Part shown: in pieces, positions 35,368 through 42,989 of the stretch
How the letters are laid out: each line of letters begins with the position of its first letter
Position numbering within the stretch: the stretch's first letter is position 1
Assembly (NCBI GenBank): GCA_036513315.1
Contig: DATBZF010000052.1
Span: forward strand, 1-64,000
DNA: 64,000 bases
Origin: Roseiarcus sp036513315
GTDB lineage: Bacteria > Pseudomonadota > Alphaproteobacteria > Rhizobiales > Beijerinckiaceae
Direction: 5' to 3'
Made by a program: the position numbers and the translations under genes
The notes under the pieces: generated by a model
Told to the model about the DNA's origin: nothing
Seen by the model: only the letters and a program-made list of their open reading frames with translations
The model's database searches: none

Positions 35368-36776
35368 TGCGCCTGCTCCGTCGCTTCGCGCCGCGGACCA
35401 TAACGGCGCAAATCGCCAGCCTCGTCGTCGTCGCCGTATTGCTGGGCGTCGGCCTCGCATCGGCGGTCCTGTTCTATTTCTTCTACACCGGGCAGGGCGG
35501 GAGCAGCCCGGAAATCGGCGCATCCGTGCGCGCCGCGCGCATCGCCGCCATCGTCAGGGAAGCGGAAGAGGCGCAATCGCCGGCGGCGCTCGAGCAAACG
35601 CTCAAGGCGGCCCGATCGCGCGGCGGCGATGTCGAAGAGGTTCCGATCGCGCGCCTTGTCGCCGCGCCGGTTCGCGCTTCGCATCGCCCCGCGCTGTCGA
35701 AACTGGTCAAGGCGACGTTGGCCGACACATGGGGCATCGTTCCGCTCGCCGAGGCGCCGCCCTCCGGCGAGGGCGATTCCATCGTCGTCAAGATCAGCGA
35801 CGACAATGCATTGGTCTTCGCCGCAGGGGCGCATAGTCCGCTGCATAATTTCGTCCTCGTCCAGACGACATTCGCTCTCGCGATCATCGTCCTCATCATC
35901 CTGTTTCTCTCGCTCTATGCGGTGCGCTGGATCACCTCGCCATTGTCGTCGATCGCCGCGGCGGCGCGGTCGTTCGGGCATTCGAGCGAGGAAGGGGCGC
36001 TCAGCGCGCAGGGTCCGCGCGAGATCGCCCAGGTCGCTGAGGCGTTGAACGACATGCGCAAACGCGTTCGCTCTCTCGTCGATGAGCGCACGCAAATGCT
36101 CGCCGCCATCAGCCACGACCTGCGCACGCCGCTGACGCGGCTGCGTCTTCGCACGGAGCGCCTGAGCGACGTCAATGTCAGGGACAGCATGTTGCAGGAT
36201 ATTGCCACCATCAACGATATGCTGGGCGAGACCCTTGCCTATTTGCGCGACGGCGGCCAGCAGGAGCCGGTTCAACTCATCGATCTGCCGAGCCTGTTGC
36301 AGACGATCTGCGCGCAATTTTCCGATTTTGGCCATGACGTTTCGTATCAGGGTCCCGACCGGTTCGCTTTCGCCTGCCGCGCGCATGCGCTCAATCGCGC
36401 GGTGACCAATGTCGTCGACAATGCCGTCAAACATGGCGCCGTCGTCGCCGTCGCGTTGCGAATCGTCAGCGCAACGGCGGTCGAAATCGAAGTGTCCGAC
36501 GATGGCCCGGGCATCCCGGCGGCGCTGCGCGACAAGGTGTTCGAACCGTTCTTCAAGGGCGACAGCGCTCGGCCTTCTTCGGGGCGCGGCGGTTTCGGCC
36601 TCGGCCTGTCGATCGCGCGCGACATCGTCAGGCGCCATGGCGGCAAGATCGAACTCGTCAATGACGCGCCGCGCGGACAGGTGGTTCGCCTCTCCATTGC
36701 CGGGCAGCCTGGAGCGAAGGCATGGAATCCGGCCGTCATCGCCGCAGCCGGGCCGGTCGGTCACCCGGCTGCATAG
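35367..36776 (+). CDS. Sensor histidine kinase (EnvZ/CpxA-like)
   Basis: A 469-residue membrane kinase: TM1 about 14-40, a periplasmic sensor of about 120 residues, TM2 about 164-190, a HAMP region, then H250 in AAISHDLRTPLTRLRLR as phospho-acceptor. The ATP-binding boxes NVVDNAVKHG, DDGPGIP and GGFGLGLSIARDI are complete. It should phosphorylate the overlapping OmpR-type regulator. The divergent Spy-like gene suggests an envelope-stress role, which is inference. Confidence 0.92.
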   Translation: MRLLRRFAPRTITAQIASLVVVAVLLGVGLASAVLFYFFYTGQGGSSPEIGASVRAARIAAIVREAEEAQSPAALEQTLKAARSRGGDVEEVPIARLVAAPVRASHRPALSKLVKATLADTWGIVPLAEAPPSGEGDSIVVKISDDNALVFAAGAHSPLHNFVLVQTTFALAIIVLIILFLSLYAVRWITSPLSSIAAAARSFGHSSEEGALSAQGPREIAQVAEALNDMRKRVRSLVDERTQMLAAISHDLRTPLTRLRLRTERLSDVNVRDSMLQDIATINDMLGETLAYLRDGGQQEPVQLIDLPSLLQTICAQFSDFGHDVSYQGPDRFAFACRAHALNRAVTNVVDNAVKHGAVVAVALRIVSATAVEIEVSDDGPGIPAALRDKVFEPFFKGDSARPSSGRGGFGLGLSIARDIVRRHGGKIELVNDAPRGQVVRLSIAGQPGAKAWNPAVIAAAGPVGHPAA

Positions 36777-36795
36777 CGACCGGCTGACGTTGACC

Positions 36796-37695
36796 TCAGC
36801 CCATGACAGCCGGATGCAGCAGGTCTTCGAGGCCGATGCGCCGATACATTTCGCTGCGCACGCGATCGGCGACGCCGTTGACGATTTCGGCGCCGTCCTG
36901 CGACGGGTCGACATGGGTACGGAACGGCCGCTTGCCGAAAGGCGCATCGACGATGGCGACGATCGCTTTGGCGACGTCGGCGACGTCGGCGTCCGGCGGT
37001 TCCAGCGCGGCGAGGCCGCCGAGCGCCTTCTCGGCGACGCCGGCATAGGGACCCGTCTCATATTCGGCCATCCGCGCCTTGTCGGCCGGCGCGCCCGAAT
37101 GCGCGAAATGGTTGGTTCCCTTGGTGAAGGCGCCTGGCACGATGATCGCAGTCTCGATCCCCCAGCGGGCGAGCTCGGTGGAATATGAGACCGCCAGAGA
37201 ATCCATCGCCGCCTTCGCGGCGAAATAGGGCGATAGATAGGGCGGCGTGCCGCCGCGCGTGCTGGTGGAGGAGACCCAGACGACAAGACCGTTGCCCTGC
37301 TTGCGCAATTGCGGCAGCGCCGCGCGGTTGACGCGCTGGGTCGAGAGCACGTTGACGTCAAAGAGCTCGGCGAATTGCTCGGGGGTGAAGGCTTCCGCCG
37401 GGCCGAAAGACATGTGGCCGGCATTGTGAATGATCACGTCGAGGCGCCCGCTGTCGGCGATGATCTGCGCGATGCCGGCTTCCACCGATGAGCTTGAGGC
37501 GACATCCAGCTCGACGGTTCGCAGGTCGACTTTGTGTGCGGCGGCGTAGCGCGCGACTTCGGCGACTTGCGGCGCGTTGCGCCCTTTCGTCTCGCGCATC
37601 GTGGCGTAGACGATATGGCCGGCATGGGCGAGCGCGCGGGCGGCGAGCGCGCCGAAGCCGCTCGAAGCGCCGGTGATGACGATGACCTGTTGCAT
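36796..37695 (-). CDS. Short-chain dehydrogenase/reductase
   Basis: A 299-residue SDR of the extended-length oxidoreductase type: ITGASSGFGALAARAL cofactor motif, HNAGH in place of NNAG, and catalytic S, Y, K in WVSSTSTRGGTPPYLSPYFAAK. ATMRETKGRN after the second strand suggests NADP. It is in one transcription unit with the SDR at 37732 (36-base gap), under the divergent LysR gene. The substrate is unknown. Confidence 0.9.
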   Translation of the reverse strand: MQQVIVITGASSGFGALAARALAHAGHIVYATMRETKGRNAPQVAEVARYAAAHKVDLRTVELDVASSSSVEAGIAQIIADSGRLDVIIHNAGHMSFGPAEAFTPEQFAELFDVNVLSTQRVNRAALPQLRKQGNGLVVWVSSTSTRGGTPPYLSPYFAAKAAMDSLAVSYSTELARWGIETAIIVPGAFTKGTNHFAHSGAPADKARMAEYETGPYAGVAEKALGGLAALEPPDADVADVAKAIVAIVDAPFGKRPFRTHVDPSQDGAEIVNGVADRVRSEMYRRIGLEDLLHPAVMG

Positions 37696-37731
37696 GATCG
37701 TAATCCTTTTTGTGATGAGAGCTTCGTTAGT

Positions 37732-38472
37732 TCAGACGATGCCGCCGTTGGCGCGCAGGGTCTGGCCATTGATCCAGGCCCCATCGGGACCAGCGAGGAA
37801 GGAGACTGCCGCGGCAATGTCCTCGGGCTGGCCGAGCCGTTCGAGCGGCGCCAGTTTGGCGAGGCGGTCGATCAATTCCTGGGGCTTGCCATTGAGGAAC
37901 AGATCGGTCGCCGTCGGTCCCGGCGCGATGGCATTGACGGTGATGTTGCGGCCGCGCAGCTCTTTGGCGAGGATGCTCGTCATCGCCTCGACGGCTGCCT
38001 TGGTGGCTGCGTAGATTCCATAGGTCGGCTGCAGCAGGCCGACGACGCTCGACGAGAAATTGACGATGCGGCCGCCGTTGCGCAGCCGCCGGGCCGCTTC
38101 GCGGGATGTGTTGAACGTGCCTTTGAGGTTGACGTTGATCTGGCGGTCGAACGCCGCATCCTCACTGTCGGCGATCGCCGACAGCGTCATGATCCCGGCA
38201 TTGTTGACGAGCACGTCGACGCCGCCGAAGGCGGCCTCGGCCGCGTCGAACATGCCGCGCACGGCCTGAGGGTCGCTGACATCGGCCTTGGCGGTCAGCG
38301 CCCGTCCGCCCTTTGCCTCGATCTTGCGGGCGAGCGCCTCGGCGGGCGCCGCATCGCCGGAATAATTGACGACCACGGTGAAGCCGTCGCTGGCGAGCCG
38401 CGCCGCTACCGCCGCGCCAATGCCGCGCGAGGCGCCGGTCACTATAGCTATTTTGTTGGAAACATTGGTCAT
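37732..38472 (-). CDS. Short-chain dehydrogenase/reductase (3-oxoacyl reductase-like)
   Basis: A 246-residue SDR with TGASRGIG, NNAG and the full S-Y-K set (NFSSSVVGLLQPTYGIYAAT followed by K). The sequence is close to general 3-oxoacyl-ACP reductase-like enzymes. AGGAGAAG precedes the ATG at 38472. First gene of the two-SDR unit facing the LysR regulator. Confidence 0.9.
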   Translation of the reverse strand: MTNVSNKIAIVTGASRGIGAAVAARLASDGFTVVVNYSGDAAPAEALARKIEAKGGRALTAKADVSDPQAVRGMFDAAEAAFGGVDVLVNNAGIMTLSAIADSEDAAFDRQINVNLKGTFNTSREAARRLRNGGRIVNFSSSVVGLLQPTYGIYAATKAAVEAMTSILAKELRGRNITVNAIAPGPTATDLFLNGKPQELIDRLAKLAPLERLGQPEDIAAAVSFLAGPDGAWINGQTLRANGGIV

Positions 38473-38541
38473 TTGTCTTCTCCTCTGCATATCAGCGGAA
38501 CATCCGCTGAAGATGGTGAAGGGATAGGCCTTTCCTCATTC

Positions 38542-38562
38542 CGGATAATCATCCATTATCCG
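38542..38562. promoter_or_regulatory. Probable LysR operator between divergent genes
   Basis: CGGATAAT-CATCC-ATTATCCG is a perfect 8-base inverted repeat that includes a T-N11-A core, as expected for LysR binding. It lies 70 bases from the SDR start and 28 bases from the LysR start. A further half-site-like ATAATCCGG follows near 38569. Confidence 0.65.
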
Positions 38563-38590
38563 CCATCATAATCCGGCAATCGCGAACAAT

Positions 38591-39487
38591 ATGATGGACA
38601 GATTTGACGCCATGCGGGCGTTTGTGCGGGTGGTCGAGCGGCGCAGCTTCACGCTCGCCGCGCAGGATCTCGGCCTGCCGCGATCGACGGTGACGGATGC
38701 GGTCAAGCAGCTCGAAGCCCGGCTCGGCGCACGGCTACTCGAACGAACGACGCGCCATGTCGCGCCGACGCTCGACGGCGAGGCCTATCACCGGCGCTGC
38801 GTCGCGCTGATGGCCGAACTCGAAGACGCAGAGGGCGCATTTGGCGGGGCGCGGCCCAAAGGGCTGCTGCGCCTGGAGGTGCAGGGCACGCTGGCGCGCC
38901 ATTTCCTGTTGCCGGGCCTGCCGGGGTTTCTCGCACAATATCCGGACATCGAAATCAGCATGAGCGAGGGCGAGCGTTGGGTCGACGTCATCCGCGAAGG
39001 CGTCGATTGCGTATTGCGGTTCGGCAACCTTCCCGACAGCGACATGATCGCGCGGCGGCTCACGATCCTCGAAAGACTGACCTGCGCTTCGCCCGACTAT
39101 CTCGCTCGCTTTGGCTTGCCCAAAGACGTCGACGCGCTTGACGGCCACCGTATGATCGGCCTGCGCTCATTGACCACCGGCGTGGTGCGTCCGATGGATT
39201 TCGTCGTCGGCGGGGCGTTGCGTAACCTGACCTTGCCGACGATCATTTCCGTAACCGGCACGGAAAGCTATCTTGCGACAGCGCGGCTCGGCCTCGGCCT
39301 CGTGCAGGTTCCCCGCTTCCACGCGGCCGCCGATCTGGCGGAAGGAACGCTCGTTCAGGTGCTGGCGGATTGTCCGCCGGCGCCGATTCCGATCTCGTTG
39401 CTCTATCCACGTAGCCGGCAGCTTTCGCCACGCGTGCGCGTCTTCGTCGATTGGTTCGCGCGGTCTGTCGCCGCCGACCGAGGCTGA
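38591..39487 (+). CDS. LysR-family transcriptional regulator
   Basis: A 298-residue LysR protein: helix-turn-helix at about 5-63 (FTLAAQDLGLPRSTVTDAVK) and a substrate-binding domain beginning at about 90 (KGLLRLEVQGTLARHFLLPG). It is divergent from two SDR genes, with a palindromic site in between, so it most likely controls them and itself. The inducer is unknown. Confidence 0.92.
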   Translation: MMDRFDAMRAFVRVVERRSFTLAAQDLGLPRSTVTDAVKQLEARLGARLLERTTRHVAPTLDGEAYHRRCVALMAELEDAEGAFGGARPKGLLRLEVQGTLARHFLLPGLPGFLAQYPDIEISMSEGERWVDVIREGVDCVLRFGNLPDSDMIARRLTILERLTCASPDYLARFGLPKDVDALDGHRMIGLRSLTTGVVRPMDFVVGGALRNLTLPTIISVTGTESYLATARLGLGLVQVPRFHAAADLAEGTLVQVLADCPPAPIPISLLYPRSRQLSPRVRVFVDWFARSVAADRG

Positions 39488-39576
39488 CGTTGACGCCGAT
39501 CCCATGGTTGAGGTTCCGCGGTCGGGGCTGTAGATTCAATTCAGCGTGGGTTCCCCAGGTTGAATTGGAAGGCGCG

Positions 39577-40122
39577 GTGAACCAGAAGCAGCACGAACGC
39601 CTCGACGCGACCTGCCAATGCGGCAAGGTGAGGTTTGCGGCAGTCGGTCCGCCGATTCTGACCGGCGCCTGTTATTGCGCGAGCTGCCAGGAAGCCGCAC
39701 GTCAGATCGCGCAGACGGCGCCGGGGCCGGCCATACTCGATGGCGACAGTGGGACAAGCTTTATCCTGTATCGAAAGGATCGCGTGCAATGCACGATGGG
39801 GCAGGAATATCTTGAAGAGCGTCGGCTCAAGCCGGATTCCCCGACCCGGCGCATCATCGCGACGTGCTGCAATTCGGCAATGTTCCTCGACTTCACCAAG
39901 GGGCACTGGCTGTCGATGTTCCGAAACCGCTTTGCAACGGGCGCGCCGCCGCTTCAAATGCGGGTCATGACGAAAGCGCGGCGCGCCGGCGTCCAGCTTG
40001 CCGATGACTTGCCCAATTATGCCGGCCACTCCGGCAAGTTCATGCTGAAGCTGATGGCCGCCTGGCTGGCGATGGGTTTCCGCAGGCCTGAAATCGCCTG
40101 GGGCAGGCGCGACAGGCGGTGA
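39577..40122 (+). CDS. GFA/Mss4-like zinc-binding protein
   Basis: A 181-residue protein of the glutathione-dependent formaldehyde-activating (GFA) fold. Zinc ligands are in CQCGKVRF and CYCASC, with a later CC pair (IIATCCNSAMF). Members bind zinc with several cysteines, but most have no proven enzymatic role. GTG at 39577 is chosen as start because GGAAGG precedes it and no ATG lies close to the domain; the open frame extends upstream without family likeness. Confidence 0.75.
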   Translation: MNQKQHERLDATCQCGKVRFAAVGPPILTGACYCASCQEAARQIAQTAPGPAILDGDSGTSFILYRKDRVQCTMGQEYLEERRLKPDSPTRRIIATCCNSAMFLDFTKGHWLSMFRNRFATGAPPLQMRVMTKARRAGVQLADDLPNYAGHSGKFMLKLMAAWLAMGFRRPEIAWGRRDRR

Positions 40123-40234
40123 CGCTCGCGGTTCGTCGCCGACGCCGGGAACCTGTCCAGCCTCGCTGCCGATTGCGATCGCCAAGGCCGGCGGAGGCGC
40201 TGGCGCGGTTGGGCTAACGGCGTCCGGCAACCTT

Positions 40235-41503
40235 ATGGAGCGGTCTGCGGGCCTGGCGTATAAGCGGGCGGTGCGCATCCCTCCGACCACGACCGCCCTT
40301 GATGGAGCTGCGGCCCGATCGCCGCGGCCGCGCGCAATCGAGATTCTGTCGGTCTTCCTGAAGCTCGGTCTCACCTCCTTCGGCGGCCCTGTCGCTCATC
40401 TCGGCTATTTCAGGACGGAATTCGTCGCCCGGCGCGCATGGCTGAGCGAGCCCGCCTATGCCGACATCGTTGCGCTGTGCCAATTCCTGCCGGGACCCGC
40501 CAGCTCTCAGGTCGCCGTCAGCATCGGCATTCTGCGCGCGGGATTGGCGGGCGGCTTGGCCGCCTGGTGTGGATTCACGCTGCCGTCCGCTGCTGCTCTG
40601 GTCTTGTTCGCCTACGGTCTCGATCGGATCGGCGATCTCGGCCATGCCGGCTGGCTCCATGGCCTCAAAATCGTCGCGGTCGCCGTCGTCGCGCAAGCAG
40701 TCTGGGGAATGGCGCGGGTTCTTTGCCCAGATCGGCCGCGCATCACGCTGGCGATTGGCGCCGCGGTCCTGGCCCTGGCGCATCCCTCCGTCTTGGGGCA
40801 GATCGCCGCGATCGGCGCGGGCGCGTTGATCGGATGGCGCTTCATGCCCGCAGCGCCTGCGGCGATCGCCGGCAGCCTTGGCTTTGGCCTGAGCCGTCGC
40901 ATCGCGCTCGTCGCGCTGGCGCTGTTTTTCGCATTGCTGTTCGCTCTGCCGCTCGCGAGCGCAGCCTCGGGCAATCATGCCTTGGCGCTCGTCGCCAGCT
41001 TCTATCGCTCGGGGTCGCTGGTGTTCGGCGGCGGTCATGTGGTGCTGCCTTTGCTGCAGCAGACCGTCGTTCCAACCGGATGGATCAGCAATGACGGGTT
41101 TCTCGCCGGCTATGGCGCAGCTCAGGCGGCGCCCGGCCCCTTGTTCGCCTTCGCCGCCTATCTCGGCGCCGCGATGAGCCAAACGCCAAACGGCTGGCTC
41201 GGCGGCGCGATTTGCCTAGCGGCGATCTACCTGCCCTCGTTCCTGCTGCTCGTCGGCGTTCTACCATTTTGGGACGCTCTGCGGGCGCGAATGGGCGTCC
41301 AGTCGGCATTGAAAGGCGTCAACGCCGCCGTCGTCGGGCTCCTTCTGGCGGCGCTCTACACGCCGGTCTGGACAAGCGGGATTCATTCATCGACCGATTT
41401 TGCGATCGGCCTTGCCGCCTTCCTGGCTCTGATGTTCTGGCGCGCGCCGCCATGGCTGGTCGTCGTCGCTGGCGCCGCGGCGGCGTCGCTTGCCGGAGCC
41501 TGA
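40235..41503 (+). CDS. chrA: Chromate transporter
   Basis: A 422-residue protein with two homologous CHR domains (about 35-200 and 225-420). Landmarks are LGLTSFGGPVAHLGYF and CQFLPGPASSQVAV in the first half and SGSLVFGGGHVVLPLL with AAQAAPGPLFAFAAY in the second. It exports chromate driven by the proton gradient. No chrB regulator is adjacent. Confidence 0.93.
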   Translation: MERSAGLAYKRAVRIPPTTTALDGAAARSPRPRAIEILSVFLKLGLTSFGGPVAHLGYFRTEFVARRAWLSEPAYADIVALCQFLPGPASSQVAVSIGILRAGLAGGLAAWCGFTLPSAAALVLFAYGLDRIGDLGHAGWLHGLKIVAVAVVAQAVWGMARVLCPDRPRITLAIGAAVLALAHPSVLGQIAAIGAGALIGWRFMPAAPAAIAGSLGFGLSRRIALVALALFFALLFALPLASAASGNHALALVASFYRSGSLVFGGGHVVLPLLQQTVVPTGWISNDGFLAGYGAAQAAPGPLFAFAAYLGAAMSQTPNGWLGGAICLAAIYLPSFLLLVGVLPFWDALRARMGVQSALKGVNAAVVGLLLAALYTPVWTSGIHSSTDFAIGLAAFLALMFWRAPPWLVVVAGAAAASLAGA

Positions 41504-41821
41504 AGCGAGCGGGAACATCAGTATCGCGCGCTGGGACATGAAGATGCTTATCGGACTGACGGGCGTCGTCGGCACTGGCATTACGGGCCGCTGAGGGCGC
41601 ATCGCCCGCATGCTCACGGCTCAGTTACGCCACTGGCGCGCGCCATCGCTCGTTCTGAACGGGCGGCTCATCAGCTTTACGAACCTTCAATTGCCGGATA
41701 GCGTGCCCCATCCAGAGCGGTCTCGCAATGTCTCTGGACCAACGCACAATGAGGCGCTTCTCGCAGCTTCTCCGATAATTGCAACGGCTGCGAAAGTCGT
41801 CTCGAACCGGGAGGAAGTCAG
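41504..41821. other. Intergenic region before the sugar-type ABC operon
   Basis: No protein gene is convincing here. The only short frame with a start near 41536 (MKMLIGLTGVVGTGITGR) is too short to support. GGGAGGAAG just before 41822 is the ribosome binding site of the next gene; the operon promoter should lie within the last 200 bases. Confidence 0.45.
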
Positions 41822-42892
41822 ATGGGGGTTATTCGCCTCAGCATCATTGCGTCGGTCGCCTGTCTTTGGGGCTCCTGCGCATTCGCCCAGTCGGGCGCCA
41901 TCAATAAAGCGGTCGGCGGCTATTCATTCGAGGATGCGGCCAAGGAAGCGCCGACCACCAAGAAGGACGGCAAGCCGCTGACCTTCGCCATCATCACCCA
42001 TACCGCCGGCAACGGTTTTTTCGATCCGGTCTATGTCGGCGCTCAGGTCGCCGCCAACGCTTTCGGCATCAATCTGATCAGGCTCGGCTCGGAATCGCCC
42101 GTCGACGACATCCCGCGCGAGATTCAGATTCTCAACCAGATCGTCAACGATCCCACCATCAACGGCGTGATCATGACGACGCCGCAGGTCGGCGCCTATG
42201 ACGACATCGTCAAGAAGCTGGAAGAGCGCGGCGTCGTCGTCGCCACCACCAATTCCTTCGATCCGTCGCTCTATGACCGCAACAACATCAGCCATACCGG
42301 CCAGGATGCGTCGGCGGCGGCGATCGGCGGCGAGGCGATCGTCAAATGCCTCATCAAGAACAACATCAAGGGCGGCTCGATCCTGTTCCCCAACACCGTG
42401 CCGGTCGGCAATATCGAGGTTAACAAGCGCGTCACCGCCGCTTTCGAGGCGACGTTGAAGGCGCTGAAGGCGGCCAACCGACTGAAAGACTTCAAGGTCG
42501 ACGCCGGCCCCAACAATATCGGCGTCGACGTCGGCACTGACATCACCGCCGGGCCGATCGTGCAATTGATCGAGAGCCGCAAGGATGTGGTCGGCCTGTT
42601 CGGCCCGAACGGCGGCGTCACGCCGGCGATCGGCGACGCCATCTCGCAGCTCAAGATGAACGGCAAGATCTGCGCCTATGGCTTCGATCTCGGCCCCAAA
42701 CAGCTCGAGGCGATCAAGACCGGCGCGCTGATGGGCTCGCTCGGCCAGCAGCCTTTCCTGCAGGGCTTTTATCCCGTCATGCAGCTCTACCTGCAGCTTG
42801 ACCGCAATATCGCCGCGGCCAATCTCGACACGCGGGCCCAGCTCGTGACCAAGGAAAATATCGACAAGGTCGGCAAGCGCTACGAAAACTAA
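41822..42892 (+). CDS. Sugar-type ABC transporter, periplasmic binding protein
   Basis: A 356-residue protein with signal peptide (about 1-22), belonging to the ribose/xylose-type binding proteins. FAIITHTAGNGFFDPVYVGA opens the first lobe; VVATTNSFDP and VVGLFGPNGG are typical for the fold. It captures a sugar or similar ligand and hands it to the fused permease encoded next. Which sugar cannot be read from sequence. Confidence 0.9.
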   Translation: MGVIRLSIIASVACLWGSCAFAQSGAINKAVGGYSFEDAAKEAPTTKKDGKPLTFAIITHTAGNGFFDPVYVGAQVAANAFGINLIRLGSESPVDDIPREIQILNQIVNDPTINGVIMTTPQVGAYDDIVKKLEERGVVVATTNSFDPSLYDRNNISHTGQDASAAAIGGEAIVKCLIKNNIKGGSILFPNTVPVGNIEVNKRVTAAFEATLKALKAANRLKDFKVDAGPNNIGVDVGTDITAGPIVQLIESRKDVVGLFGPNGGVTPAIGDAISQLKMNGKICAYGFDLGPKQLEAIKTGALMGSLGQQPFLQGFYPVMQLYLQLDRNIAAANLDTRAQLVTKENIDKVGKRYEN

Positions 42893-42989
42893 TCAACACC
42901 GGCTTGGCCGGGAGGCGAGGGCAGCCGCAGGGCTTCCCCGCCTTTCCTTCGATGTCTCCACCCTTCATCCCGAGCGGACGGAACGGTTC

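Noticed and set aside
35334..37424. A 696-codon open frame antisense to the histidine kinase
   Set aside because: A shadow of the kinase and SDR genes, with no domain signature.
41536..41595. Micro-gene encoding MKMLIGLTGVVGTGITGR
   Set aside because: Only 18 codons, no clear ribosome binding site and no recognised family; insufficient support.
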